This document shows positions 27,904-37,607 of a stretch of 64,000 nt of DNA, in pieces; position 1 is the stretch's first letter; each line of letters opens with the position of its first letter. Made by a program: the position numbers and the translations under genes. The stretch lies in contig NZ_QPMK01000007.1 in NCBI RefSeq assembly GCF_003344785.1, positions 106,210 to 170,209 of the forward strand. Reading direction: 5' to 3'. This DNA comes from Thalassococcus profundi (lineage in GTDB: Bacteria > Pseudomonadota > Alphaproteobacteria > Rhodobacterales > Rhodobacteraceae). A model generated the notes under the pieces. It did no database searches. It was given only the letters and a program-made list of their open reading frames with translations, and was not told the DNA's origin.

Positions 27904-28532
27904 CCCCGCTGCCGGGCGTCATCCTCGCCGGGGGGCTGGCCACCCGCATGGGCGGCGGCGACAAGGGTCTGATCGCCGTCGCTGGCAAACCGCTGCTGGC
28001 GCATGTGATCGACCGGCTGGCGCCGCAGGTGACCGCGATGGCGCTCAATGCCAACGGCGAGGCATCGCGGTTTGCGCCGCTGGACCTGCCGGTGCTGCCC
28101 GACAGTGTGGGCGGCTTCCCCGGTCCGCTGGCGGGGGTTCTGGCCGGGCTCGACTGGGCGGCGGGGCAGGGGGCGCGCTGCATCGTCACCGTCGCTGCCG
28201 ACACGCCGTTCTTTCCCGCGGAGCTGGTGGCGCGGCTGCTGTCGGCCTCCGAGGGCCAGGCGCACCCGCTGGTGCTGGCCGCGACCGAAGGCGACGCGCA
28301 GACCAAGAGCAAATCGCGTTCGGGCCTCATCCGCCACCCGACCTTCGGCCTCTGGCCCGTGTGCCTGCGCGACGACCTGCGCGCGGCCCTGGGCGAGGGA
28401 TTGAAAAAGGTCGTGCTCTGGACCGACCGCCACGGCGGACGCGAGGCGGTGTTTCCAAGCGACGGCTTTGATCCCTTCTTCAACGTCAACACGCCGGACG
28501 ACCTGGCAGCAGCGGAGGCCCTGGCGCGATGA
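27900..28532 (+). CDS. mobA: Molybdenum cofactor guanylyltransferase MobA
   Basis: 210 residues. N-terminal GVILAGGLATRMGGGDKGL is the nucleotide-binding signature (LAGG, RMGGxDK), VAADTPFFP gives the metal-binding Asp, and NVNTPDDLAAAE the C-terminal element. MobA attaches GMP to Mo-molybdopterin to form MGD. The GTG start at 27900 overlaps the deaminase stop (GTGA) and has GGAGG just upstream. Confidence 0.94.
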   Translation: MTPLPGVILAGGLATRMGGGDKGLIAVAGKPLLAHVIDRLAPQVTAMALNANGEASRFAPLDLPVLPDSVGGFPGPLAGVLAGLDWAAGQGARCIVTVAADTPFFPAELVARLLSASEGQAHPLVLAATEGDAQTKSKSRSGLIRHPTFGLWPVCLRDDLRAALGEGLKKVVLWTDRHGGREAVFPSDGFDPFFNVNTPDDLAAAEALAR

Positions 28533-29020
28533 GGCTTTACGGCGTGACCGGCTGGAAGAACGCTGGCAAGACCGGCCTGATGGAGCGTCTGGTGACCGAG
28601 ATCACCGGCCGCGGCCTGACCGTAAGCACCGTCAAGCACGCGCATCACAGCTTCGACGTCGATCACCCCGGCAAGGACAGCCACCGCCACCGCGTCGCGG
28701 GCGCGAGCCAGGTGCTGCTCAGCTCGCGCAACCGCACCGCGCTGATGACCGAGCTGCGCGGCGCCGAGGAACCGACGTTGGAGACGCTTCTGGCGCAGCT
28801 GGCACCCGTCGATCTGGTGCTGGTCGAAGGCTACAAGCGCGACCGTCACCCCAAGGTCGAAGCCTTCCGCGCCGAAACCGGCAACCCGCTGATCGCGCCC
28901 GGCGACCCGACCATCCGCGCCATCGCCGCCGACAGCCCCGTGGACAGCGACCGCCGCGTCTTCGACCTGAACGACACCGCAGCAATTGCCGATTTCATCC
29001 TGGAGGAGGTCGGGCTGTGA
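28529..29020 (+). CDS. mobB: Molybdopterin-guanine dinucleotide biosynthesis adapter MobB
   Basis: 163 residues. Walker A GWKNAGKTG at residues 8-16, STVKHAHHSFDVDHPGKDS and DLVLVEGYK are typical of MobB, a GTP-binding protein that assists MobA. Overlaps mobA and the following gene by 4 bp each. Confidence 0.94.
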   Translation: MRLYGVTGWKNAGKTGLMERLVTEITGRGLTVSTVKHAHHSFDVDHPGKDSHRHRVAGASQVLLSSRNRTALMTELRGAEEPTLETLLAQLAPVDLVLVEGYKRDRHPKVEAFRAETGNPLIAPGDPTIRAIAADSPVDSDRRVFDLNDTAAIADFILEEVGL

Positions 29021-31176
29021 CCGGCTTCGACACCTTCGTGATGGTCGATTGGTCGGCGGGCAAACGCGGCCCGGCGCGTCCCACGAAGGATTCGATCTGG
29101 ATCGGCATCGCGCGCGGCGGCGTGTCCGACGATCCGCTCTACTGCCGGTCGCGGCAGGAGGCCGAGGCGCTTCTGGGTGACCTCATCGAGGCTGAGCGAA
29201 CAGCGGGCCGCCGCACGCTGATCGGCTTCGACTTCCCCTTCGGCTACCCGAAAGGTTTCGCCCGCGCCGTGACCGGGCAGGACGACCCCTTTGCCCTCTG
29301 GGCCTGGCTCGCGGCGCGGATCGAGGATGCGCCTGACGGCGCCAACAACCGTTATGACGTGGCCGAGGCGATCAACGCCTGTTTCGACGGGCCGGGGCCG
29401 ATGTGGGGCAAGCCGCACAGGGACCGCTGGCCGGGTGTGCCCTACCGCAAGGAAGGCATCCGCTACGAGACCGTGGCCGAACGCCGCCGCTGCGACCTCG
29501 TGGCCAAGGCGTCCTCCTCCTGCTTCCAACTGGCGTTTCCGCCGACGGTGGGCGGGCAGATCCTCATGGGCCTGCCCGTGTTGCACCGCCTGCGCCAGCG
29601 TTCGGGCGTCGCGGTCTGGCCCTTCGACGACTGGCAGGCGGCCCCCGTCGTCCTGGCCGAGATCTGGCCCGGTATCATCGAGGCCGCGGTGAAGCGGGCG
29701 CTCGCCGACGCGGAGGCCGGTACGATCCGCGACGCCATGCAGGTGCGCCTCCTGTCGCTGGCCCTCTCGCGCCTGCCCGTGGCAGAGCTCCAGGACATGA
29801 TGACCGGCCTTCCCGCCGAGGCGTCGGAAGAGGCCTGGATTCTCGGCACGGGACAGGAGGCCCGGTTGAAGCAGCTTGCCGATCCCACGCGTGCCGCCGC
29901 GCAGACGCCGGATCCGGCGCCCCTCGCGCCACCGCCCCTGCGCAACGACTGTTTCGCCCTGCCCGCCGGGGTGGACTGGACCCCCGTCGACGCGGCGTTG
30001 GCGCTGCTGCGCGACCGGCTGTCGGTGGTCGTCGGCACCGAAACCGTGCCGCTGATGCAGGCGGGGGGACGCGTGCTGGCGGCGGATGTGGTGGCGCGCC
30101 GCGCCAACCCGCCGCACCCCAACACCGCAGTGGACGGCTACGGCTTCGCCCATGCCGCAATCGGCACAGGCGACGTGCGCCTGCCGCTCGCCGAGGGCCG
30201 TGCCGTCGCCGGGAAGCCCTACGGCGGCATCGTCCCCCTTGGCCATGCGCTGCGCGTCCTGACCGGGGCCGACCTGCCGGAAGGCGTGGACACGGTGGTG
30301 CTGGACGAGGATGTGACCCTCGGCACCGGTGAAATCGCCTTCCGCGGCGGGCTCAAACCCGGCGCCAACACCCGCAAGGCCGGGGAGGATGTGAAAACCG
30401 GCGACACCGCTCTGGCAGCAGGACGGATCCTGACCCCGGCGGACCTCGCGCTCGCCGCCGCCGTGGGGCATGGCGACCTGCCGGTCTACCGCCGCCTGCG
30501 CGTCGCGGTAATCTCCACCGGTGACGAGCTGGTCGAGCCGGGAGACACCGCGGGCGACGGCCGGATCTTCGACGCCAACCGCCCGATGCTGCTGCCGATG
30601 ATCGCTCGCTGGGGCTACGCGCCCGTCGATCTGGGTCGCGTCCCCGACGATCGCGACCGGCTGCGCGCGGCTTTCGACGATGCGGCCGAAACAGCCGACG
30701 TGATCCTGACCTCGGGCGGCGCGTCGGCGGGAGACGAGGACCACGTCTCGGCCCTTCTACGGCAGGCTGGGGCCATGCAGGAATGGCGCATCGCCCTGAA
30801 ACCGGGCCGTCCGCTAGCCCTCGGTCTCTGGCACGGCACCCCGGTCTTCGGCCTGCCGGGCAACCCGGTGGCGGCATTGGTCTGCACGCTGATCTTCGCG
30901 CGGCCCGCCATGGGCCTGCTGGCCGGCGCCGGCTGGACCGCGCCGCAGGGCTTCGACCTGCCCGCCGCCTTCGAGAAACGCAAGAAACCCGGCCGCCGCG
31001 AATACCTGCGCGCCCGCATCCGGCAGGGCCGCGCCGAGGTTTTCCGCTCCGAAGGGTCGGGGCGCATCTCCGGCCTCAGCTGGGCCGAGGGCCTCGTTGA
31101 GATCGGCGACGACGCCCGCCACATCCGCCCCGGCGATCCGGTCCGCTACATCCCCTTCGGCAGCTTCGGACTCTGA
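29017..31176 (+). CDS. moeA: Fusion of a DUF429-like domain to MoeA molybdotransferase
   Basis: 719 residues against about 400 for MoeA alone. Residues 1 to about 300 (DWSAGKRGPA, GFDFPFGYPKGFA, AKASSSCFQLAFP) look like an RNase-H-fold DUF429-type domain. From about 310 the MoeA order follows: PHPNTAVDGYGF, TGADLPEGVDTVV, ISTGDELVEPGD, LTSGGASAGDEDH, LPGNPVAALV. MoeA inserts molybdate into adenylylated molybdopterin. The GTG start at 29017 overlaps the mobB stop and is preceded by GGAGGAGG. Last gene of the operon. The role of the N-terminal domain is unknown. Confidence 0.88.
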   Translation: MTGFDTFVMVDWSAGKRGPARPTKDSIWIGIARGGVSDDPLYCRSRQEAEALLGDLIEAERTAGRRTLIGFDFPFGYPKGFARAVTGQDDPFALWAWLAARIEDAPDGANNRYDVAEAINACFDGPGPMWGKPHRDRWPGVPYRKEGIRYETVAERRRCDLVAKASSSCFQLAFPPTVGGQILMGLPVLHRLRQRSGVAVWPFDDWQAAPVVLAEIWPGIIEAAVKRALADAEAGTIRDAMQVRLLSLALSRLPVAELQDMMTGLPAEASEEAWILGTGQEARLKQLADPTRAAAQTPDPAPLAPPPLRNDCFALPAGVDWTPVDAALALLRDRLSVVVGTETVPLMQAGGRVLAADVVARRANPPHPNTAVDGYGFAHAAIGTGDVRLPLAEGRAVAGKPYGGIVPLGHALRVLTGADLPEGVDTVVLDEDVTLGTGEIAFRGGLKPGANTRKAGEDVKTGDTALAAGRILTPADLALAAAVGHGDLPVYRRLRVAVISTGDELVEPGDTAGDGRIFDANRPMLLPMIARWGYAPVDLGRVPDDRDRLRAAFDDAAETADVILTSGGASAGDEDHVSALLRQAGAMQEWRIALKPGRPLALGLWHGTPVFGLPGNPVAALVCTLIFARPAMGLLAGAGWTAPQGFDLPAAFEKRKKPGRREYLRARIRQGRAEVFRSEGSGRISGLSWAEGLVEIGDDARHIRPGDPVRYIPFGSFGL

Positions 31177-31293
31177 TCCGCCTTCATCTTGCCGATAAAC
31201 CTTCAGAGAGCACGAGAGCGCAGTCTTGACGCGCCATTGTGCAAGCCCAATGGACGGCGCCACTCGAATCCGCGCACCGCGCGGATGTCCGGT

Positions 31294-32301
31294 TCAGTCG
31301 AAGGTTCCGGCCACCCGCCCCAGCAGCATGAAGGCCCGCGATGTCCGCGTGTTGGCGAACTCCGACACCTCGGCATCGCTGGCCAGTGGCGCGAAGCGCG
31401 CGAAAGTCCGGTCGAAGAGCCGCAGGAAGTGATGCGCCGCGTCGCGGAAGATCGGATCCTGCTTCATCCGCGCCGCCGTCAGCGCCAGCGAGGACCTGTC
31501 GCGGATGCCGCCCAGCGGCGCGATGGCCCGGCCGCGGTCGCCCTCGGCGAAACGGCGCCAGACATCGGTGCGGGCGGCGTCGGGGCGCAAGTCGTCCATG
31601 TAGATGCCGTCCTGACTGAGCAGGGTCAGCACGTCCTGCGCCGCCTGAACCAGCTGCGCCGATGGGCGGTCGCGCAGTGCCCGGCGCAGTGCGGCGAACC
31701 CGGCCTCGTCCTGCGCGGTTTCAGGAAAGTTCAGCGCCCGGATCAGATCGGCGTTCGACAGCGGCGGATCGAGCGTGTCGGCGGGCGTTCCCAGCGCCAG
31801 CGCCGCCTGCCCCCCGGCGGCCCGGTCGCCGGGGCCTGCCGCGGCCACCGCGGGCGGCGTGTTGCGGGTCGAGACGAACATCGCCAGCGCGGTTTCGGTC
31901 TTCTTCTGCGCCGCCGCGATGTCGTCGAGCTTTTTCGAGATCGTCTGGTCCGGCCCAGCGGGTTTGCCCGACGCCGCCTGTGCCTGCGAGACGTAGGCGT
32001 GGCGGATGGCGTCGATGGCGGATTGCAGCCGCGCGCTTTCCTCGCGCATCACGCGGGTGGCGCGGGTCGCCGTCGCGGCGACCCAGATCATCGCCACCGG
32101 CAGGAACAGGGTCATCAGCGTCAGCAGGAAGCGAATGCCGTCGGTGCCTTCGCCGCCCGCGAACAGAAAGTACCCGCCCGCCAGCAGCAACCAGACGACG
32201 CTCAGCGCCGCGGCGGTGATCTCGATTCCGGACACCTGCGATCCGTCGCGGCGATCGTAAAGACCCAGCGGTGTTGAGCGCGATTCGGATTTTTCGGACA
32301 T
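31294..32301 (-). CDS. Conserved hypothetical membrane protein
   Basis: 335 residues. Two membrane segments near the N-terminus (about 28-50 and 55-78), then a helical region likely to form a coiled coil (MREESARLQSAIDAIRHAY), an Ala/Gly/Pro-rich stretch, and a C-terminal half-conserved domain (IYMDDLRPDAARTDVWRRF). I recognise it only as a type of protein found in Rhodobacteraceae, without a function. Same strand as greA, 19 bp downstream of it, so co-transcription is possible. Confidence 0.7.
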   Translation of the reverse strand: MSEKSESRSTPLGLYDRRDGSQVSGIEITAAALSVVWLLLAGGYFLFAGGEGTDGIRFLLTLMTLFLPVAMIWVAATATRATRVMREESARLQSAIDAIRHAYVSQAQAASGKPAGPDQTISKKLDDIAAAQKKTETALAMFVSTRNTPPAVAAAGPGDRAAGGQAALALGTPADTLDPPLSNADLIRALNFPETAQDEAGFAALRRALRDRPSAQLVQAAQDVLTLLSQDGIYMDDLRPDAARTDVWRRFAEGDRGRAIAPLGGIRDRSSLALTAARMKQDPIFRDAAHHFLRLFDRTFARFAPLASDAEVSEFANTRTSRAFMLLGRVAGTFD

Positions 32302-32320
32302 TGTCCCGTTCCCGTCTTAC

Positions 32321-32791
32321 TCAGACATAGGCGATCTTGAGCACTTCGTAGGACTTGTCACCCCCGGGCGTGCGCACTTCGACGCTGTCGCCCTCTTCCT
32401 TGCCGATCAACGCCCGGGCGATCGGCGATTTTATGTTGAGCAGGCCCTTTTCGATGTTGGCCTCGTGCTCTCCGACGATCTGCCAGACCTTTTCCTCGTC
32501 GGTGTCCTCGTCGACCAACGTGACCGTGGCGCCGAACTTGATGGGGCCCTTCAGCGTCTTCGGGTCGATCACCTCGGCAAGGCCCAGCACGCCCTCGAGT
32601 TCCTTGATCCGGCCCTCGATGAATCCCTGCTTTTCGCGCGCCGAGTGGTACTCCGCGTTTTCCTTCAGATCGCCCAGTTCGCGCGCCTCCGCGATCGCCT
32701 GGATCACGGCCGGACGCTCGACGGATTTGAGCTGTTTCAACTCGGCCTGAAGCGCGTCGTTGCCCGCCCGGGTCATCAGGATCTTTTCCAT
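32321..32791 (-). CDS. greA: Transcription elongation factor GreA
   Basis: 156 residues. N-terminal antiparallel coiled coil with the conserved acidic tip ([20 protein letters not shown]) and a C-terminal FKBP-like domain ([18 protein letters not shown]). GreA stimulates transcript cleavage by backtracked RNA polymerase. Confidence 0.97.
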   Translation of the reverse strand: MEKILMTRAGNDALQAELKQLKSVERPAVIQAIAEARELGDLKENAEYHSAREKQGFIEGRIKELEGVLGLAEVIDPKTLKGPIKFGATVTLVDEDTDEEKVWQIVGEHEANIEKGLLNIKSPIARALIGKEEGDSVEVRTPGGDKSYEVLKIAYV

Positions 32792-33155
32792 GGGTCACCC
32801 AAAAAATTGAACCGCACATCCCTTTTCGGAATGGCGGTGTCGTTTGTCAGAACTCACGCTCAAGTGAGCATTGCCAGCGTCCGAATGCAAGCGGGAATCC
32901 GGGCGCGCGCGGCCCGCCGCCGCCTCCGTCGGCCGTCCATGACCGCCCGCCCGCGCGCCCCTGGGGCAAGGGTCCGCCGCGGTCCGCGCCGGACGCTTCG
33001 GACGCGGGCCGATCCGGCTGGCGACCCGGTGCAATCGTCGCGTTCGCGCGGTTTTACGTCGTGTTCCGATTGAATTGAGCGGGGGGCTGGTTTAGCTCCA
33101 TTCGGTAAAGTTTTCGCCGGGGTCACGCCGGACAGCAACAGGGGAGCCGCCAGAC
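32792..33155. other. Spacer between divergent greA and ETF-QO genes
   Basis: 364 bp without a credible gene. The middle (about 32890-33020) is extremely GC-rich; both ends are less so and presumably hold the two divergent promoters, but I could not identify convincing -35/-10 pairs. Confidence 0.5.
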
Positions 33156-34805
33156 ATGGCCGATATCGAACGCGAAGCGATGGAATATGACGTGGTGATC
33201 GTCGGGGCGGGACCCGCGGGCCTGTCTGCCGCGATCCGCCTCAAGCAACTGGACGCCGATCTGAACGTGGTCGTGCTGGAAAAGGGCTCTGAGGTCGGCG
33301 CGCATATCCTGTCGGGCGCGGTTCTGGACCCGGTGGGCCTCGATGCGCTGATCCCCGACTGGAAGGAGAAAGGCGCGCCGCTGAACGTGCCGGTCCGCGA
33401 GGACAATTTCTACATGCTGGGCGAGGCGGGCAAGCTGCGCGTGCCGAACTTCCCGATGCCGCCGCTGATGTCGAACCACGGCAATTACATCGTGTCGATG
33501 GGCAATGTCTGCCGCTGGATGGCCGAGCAGGCTGAGGCACTGGGTGTCGAGATTTTTCCGGGCATGTCCTGTTCCGAACTGGTCTACGGCGACAATGGCG
33601 AGGTCAAGGGCGTCGTCGCAGGCGTCTTCGGGCTCGAACCCGATGGCAGCTACGGCCCCAACACCGAGCCGGGGATGGAGTTGCATGGCAAGTACGTCTT
33701 CCTGTCCGAAGGCGTGCGCGGCTCGCTTTCCAAGGAAGTCATCGCCAAGTACGACCTCGCCAAGGGCAAGGAGCCGCAGAAATACGGCCTTGGCATGAAG
33801 GAAATCTGGGAAATCGACCCCGAGAAGCACCGCGAAGGCACGGTCACCCACACCATGGGCTGGCCGCTGGGCAAGAACGCGGGCGGCGGGTCGTTCATCT
33901 ATCACCTGGAGAACAACCAGGTCTACGTGGGCTTCGTGGTGCATCTCAACTACGAGAACCCGCACCTCTTTCCCTACATGGAATTCCAGCGGTTCAAGCA
34001 TCACCCGATGGTCGCGGAGCTGCTGAAAGGCGGCAAGCGCGTCGCCTACGGCGCCCGTGCGATCTCCGAAGGCGGGTTCCAGTCGATGCCCAAGATGGTG
34101 GCCCCGGGCGTTGCGCTGCTGGGCTGTTCGGTGGGCATGGTCAACGTCCCGCGCATCAAGGGCAACCACAACGCCATGCTGTCGGGCAAGGCCGCCGCAG
34201 AGGCAGCGCATGCGGCGCTCAAGGCGGGTCGTGCGTCGGACGAGCTGTCGGATTACGAGACCGAAGTCCGCACCGGCGCCATCGGCAAGGATCTCTGGAA
34301 AGTGCGCAACGTAAAGCCGATGTGGTCCAAGCGCGGGCTTCTGGCATCGCTGACCCTGGGCGGCATGGACATGTGGGCGAACACCTTCGGCCTGTCGCCG
34401 CTTGGCACCATGGGTCACGGCAAGTCCGACGCCGAGGCGACGGGCGAGGCCAAGAAGTTCAAGGCCATCGACTACCCGAAACCCGACGGCAAGCTGAGCT
34501 TTGACCGGCTGACCAACGTGGCCTTCAGCTTTACCAACCACGAGGAAAGCCAGCCCGCGCATCTCAAGCTCAAGGACGACAGCGTCCCGGTGAGCGTGAA
34601 CCTGCCGAAATACGCCGGCCCCTCGGCGCGCTACTGCCCGGCGGGGGTCTATGAATTCGTGCAGGAAGAGGGCAAGGATGCGAAGTTCGTGATCAACTTC
34701 CAGAACTGCGTGCATTGCAAGACCTGCGACATCAAGGACCCGAGCCAGAACATCAACTGGACGGTGCCGCAGGGCGGCGACGGGCCGAATTACCCCAACA
34801 TGTAA
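33156..34805 (+). CDS. Electron transfer flavoprotein-ubiquinone oxidoreductase
   Basis: 549 residues, full length for the family. FAD-binding GAGPAGLSAA near residue 17; the C-terminal [4Fe-4S] cluster ligands are in ARYCPAGVYE and CVHCKTCDIKDP. The enzyme passes electrons from ETF (fed by acyl-CoA, dimethylglycine and sarcosine dehydrogenases) to ubiquinone at the inner membrane. GGGGAG lies upstream of the start. It stands alone; etfAB are not in the window. Confidence 0.96.
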   Translation: MADIEREAMEYDVVIVGAGPAGLSAAIRLKQLDADLNVVVLEKGSEVGAHILSGAVLDPVGLDALIPDWKEKGAPLNVPVREDNFYMLGEAGKLRVPNFPMPPLMSNHGNYIVSMGNVCRWMAEQAEALGVEIFPGMSCSELVYGDNGEVKGVVAGVFGLEPDGSYGPNTEPGMELHGKYVFLSEGVRGSLSKEVIAKYDLAKGKEPQKYGLGMKEIWEIDPEKHREGTVTHTMGWPLGKNAGGGSFIYHLENNQVYVGFVVHLNYENPHLFPYMEFQRFKHHPMVAELLKGGKRVAYGARAISEGGFQSMPKMVAPGVALLGCSVGMVNVPRIKGNHNAMLSGKAAAEAAHAALKAGRASDELSDYETEVRTGAIGKDLWKVRNVKPMWSKRGLLASLTLGGMDMWANTFGLSPLGTMGHGKSDAEATGEAKKFKAIDYPKPDGKLSFDRLTNVAFSFTNHEESQPAHLKLKDDSVPVSVNLPKYAGPSARYCPAGVYEFVQEEGKDAKFVINFQNCVHCKTCDIKDPSQNINWTVPQGGDGPNYPNM

Positions 34806-35071
34806 GGCAAGCGGGGCGGGACCGGTCCGGCACGAAGAGGAGCCGATAGATCGGCCGACGGCTGGAACGGTCCGCCCGTCCGGCGCTCCGGGCCCGTTTT
34901 CGGACAGGGTACCCCGCGACTTTGACGTGATCACCCGCCCCGAACGCCCGCGCTTTCGGCGCTCACAGAATCGTTTCTACACCCGGCAAGCCTTCGCTTG
35001 CGCCATGGATTGCACCCTTACCGTGCAAAGGATACGCTCTGCCAATCGTGATCAGGCAGGAGGCACGGGAA

Positions 35072-36793
35072 TTGGGCGATTGGGCAAAGACACTGTTGCG
35101 CGGTACCGCTTTGGCGCTGGTTCTGGGCGGTCCGGCCTTGGCACAGGCTCCGGGACTTGCGGGCGACTACCTGGCCGCGCGCCACGCCAGCATGACCGGC
35201 GATTTCAAGGCGGCGGCCGAGCATTACGGCCGCGCCATCATCTATGATCCGGAAAACGCCGAACTGCTCGAACTGGGCATCCTGTCCAACCTGGCGCTGG
35301 GCGACATGGAGCGCGCCATCGCCCTGGCCGAAAAGCTGGCCGAAAAGGGCCAGCGCAGCCAGGCCGGTCAGATGGTCCGCGTGGCCGAGTTGGGCGCCAA
35401 GGAAGACTATACCGGCATCCTGAGCCAGCTTTCCGAGGACCGCGGCGCGGGGCCGCTCGTGGACGGGCTGACCAAGGCCTGGGCCGAACTGGGCCGCGGT
35501 GATATGAGCGCCGCCATCGTGCAGTTCGACGAGATGGCGCAATCCGATGGGCTGGGGCCCTTCGCCAGCTATCACAAGGCTCTCGCGCTCGCTTCGGTCG
35601 GCGATTTCGAGGGTGCCGAGGCGCTCTTTGCCGCGCAGGTGGCGGGCGGTATGCAACTGACCCGCCGTGGTGTCATGGCGCGGGCCGAGATCCTCAGCCA
35701 GCTGGAGCGCAACGAGGAAGCCGTGGCCTTGATCGACGACGCCTTCGGCGCCGATACCGATCCGGGTCTTTCGCAGATGCGCGCCGATCTCGCAGCCGGG
35801 GAACGGCTGTCCTTCACCCATATCCGCAGCGCGCGCGACGGCCTGGCCGAGGTCTTCTATACCCTCGCCGGCGCGCTCAGCAACGAAGGCAACGACGACT
35901 TTACCCTGCTCTATGCCCGCGTCGCGCAATACCTGCGGCCTGATCATACCGACGCGATCCTGCTGACGGCGGAACTGCTGGAGCAGCTTGGTCAGCACGA
36001 CCTGGCCGTGCAGACCTACAAGACCGTGAGCCGCGACGACCCGTCCTTTCACGCCGCCGAACTGGGGCGCGCCGGGGCCCTGCGGGCCGATGAGAAGACC
36101 GATGCCGCGATCGAGGTGCTGGAACAGCTGACCCGCACCCACGGCGACCTGCCTGTCGTGCAGTCGACGCTGGGCGACACCCTGCGCCAGCAGGATCGGT
36201 TCCAGGATGCGATCGAGGCCTATACCCGCGCGCTCGACACCTTTTCCGAGCCCGCGCCGTCGCAGTGGTTCCTCTACTATGCACGCGGCATCTGTCACGA
36301 ACGGCTCGGCAACTGGGAAGAGTCCGAGGCGGATTTCCGCGCGGCGCTGGAGCTCAACCCGGATCAGCCGCAGGTGCTGAACTACCTTGGCTATTCGCTG
36401 GTCGAACGGCAGGAGCAGCTGGACGAGGCGCTGGAGATGATCGAACGCGCCGCCGCCGCGCGCCCCGACAGCGGCTATATCGTCGACAGCCTGGGCTGGG
36501 TGCTCTACCGTCTGGGCCGCTACGACGAGGCGGTCGGCCACATGGAACGGGCGGCCGAGCTGATGCCGGTGGACCCGGTGGTCAACGATCACCTCGGCGA
36601 CGTCTACTGGGCCGTTGGACGCAAGCTCGAGGCGGAATTCCAGTGGCGCCGGGCGCTGTCCTTCGTCGATCTCGAGGACGTGTCGGAAGACGCCGACCCG
36701 GAGCGCATCCGGCGCAAGCTCGAGGTCGGGCTGGATACTGTGCTGAAAGACGAAGGCGCGCCGCCCCTCGCCGTGGCCAATGGCAGCAACTGA
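35072..36793 (+). CDS. Secreted tetratricopeptide repeat protein
   Basis: 573 residues from a TTG at 35072, chosen because AGGAGG at 35058-35063 is ideally placed for it; the GTG at 35048 lies upstream of that site. A signal peptide (LLRGTALALVLGGPALAQA) is followed by about ten TPR units (for example DYLAARHASMTGDFKAAAEH, GDMERAIALAEKLAEKG, YDEAVGHMERAAELMPVDP). It probably acts in the periplasm as a scaffold. The family is common in alphaproteobacteria without defined function. It overlaps ispE by 14 bp. Confidence 0.85.
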   Translation: MGDWAKTLLRGTALALVLGGPALAQAPGLAGDYLAARHASMTGDFKAAAEHYGRAIIYDPENAELLELGILSNLALGDMERAIALAEKLAEKGQRSQAGQMVRVAELGAKEDYTGILSQLSEDRGAGPLVDGLTKAWAELGRGDMSAAIVQFDEMAQSDGLGPFASYHKALALASVGDFEGAEALFAAQVAGGMQLTRRGVMARAEILSQLERNEEAVALIDDAFGADTDPGLSQMRADLAAGERLSFTHIRSARDGLAEVFYTLAGALSNEGNDDFTLLYARVAQYLRPDHTDAILLTAELLEQLGQHDLAVQTYKTVSRDDPSFHAAELGRAGALRADEKTDAAIEVLEQLTRTHGDLPVVQSTLGDTLRQQDRFQDAIEAYTRALDTFSEPAPSQWFLYYARGICHERLGNWEESEADFRAALELNPDQPQVLNYLGYSLVERQEQLDEALEMIERAAAARPDSGYIVDSLGWVLYRLGRYDEAVGHMERAAELMPVDPVVNDHLGDVYWAVGRKLEAEFQWRRALSFVDLEDVSEDADPERIRRKLEVGLDTVLKDEGAPPLAVANGSN

Positions 36794-37607
36794 GGCCTTC
36801 GCCCCGGCCAAGCTGAACCTGACCCTGCACGTCACCGGCCAGCGTGCCGACGGCTATCATCTGCTCGATTCCCTCGTGGTCTTTGCCGATGTCGGCGACC
36901 GCCTGACCCTGACGCCAGGTCCTGCGATGCGGATCGACCTCTCTGGTCCGTTCGCCACCGGCGTTCCCACCGATGCGCGCAACCTGGTCTGGCGCGCGGC
37001 AGAGGCGGCGGCGTGGTGCGGGCATATCGCTTTGGAGAAAAACCTGCCGCATGGCGCGGGGATCGGCGGCGGATCGTCTGACGCGGCGGCGGTCCTGCGC
37101 GCGATTGCGGGCAGGGGGGCAGGGGCCGATGTCGCGCTGTCGCTTGGCGCCGACGTGCCCGTCTGCCTGTCGGGCGCGCCGCAACGGATGCAAGGGGTCG
37201 GAGAGCGCCTGTCCCCCGTCCCGGACGTTCCGGCGCTGGACCTCGTGCTCGTCAATCCCGGTGCGCATGTGGCGACGCCGGACGTCTTCCGCGCCATGGA
37301 CCGCCGCGACAATCCGGCGATGGACGTCTGCGGCGCATGGCCCGACCGCGGCGCTTTCCTGCGCTGGCTTCTGGATCAGCGCAACGATCTGCAAGAGCCC
37401 GCCTGCGGCATCGCGCCCGCGATCCGCGACGCGTTGGCGGCACTGAAAGATGCAGAGCTGTCGCGTATGAGCGGTTCTGGCGCCACATGTTTCGGCATCT
37501 ATCCGGACGAAGTGGCGGCGAAAACCGCGGCGCAGGAAATCGCCGCCCGGCATCCCGGCTGGTGGGTTGTCGCCACCCGCACCAGCGCCAGCCCCAAGGT
37601 CAGTTGA
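36780..37607 (+). CDS. ispE: 4-diphosphocytidyl-2-C-methyl-D-erythritol kinase IspE
   Basis: 275 residues. GHMP kinase with APAKLNLTLHVTGQRADGYH at the N-terminus and the ATP loop LPHGAGIGGGSSDAAA. Fourth step of the MEP isoprenoid pathway. Overlaps the TPR gene by 14 bp, and its 3' end overlaps the convergent polyprenyl synthase gene, whose product uses isoprenoid precursors, by 8 bp. Confidence 0.96.
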   Translation: MAATEAFAPAKLNLTLHVTGQRADGYHLLDSLVVFADVGDRLTLTPGPAMRIDLSGPFATGVPTDARNLVWRAAEAAAWCGHIALEKNLPHGAGIGGGSSDAAAVLRAIAGRGAGADVALSLGADVPVCLSGAPQRMQGVGERLSPVPDVPALDLVLVNPGAHVATPDVFRAMDRRDNPAMDVCGAWPDRGAFLRWLLDQRNDLQEPACGIAPAIRDALAALKDAELSRMSGSGATCFGIYPDEVAAKTAAQEIAARHPGWWVVATRTSASPKVS

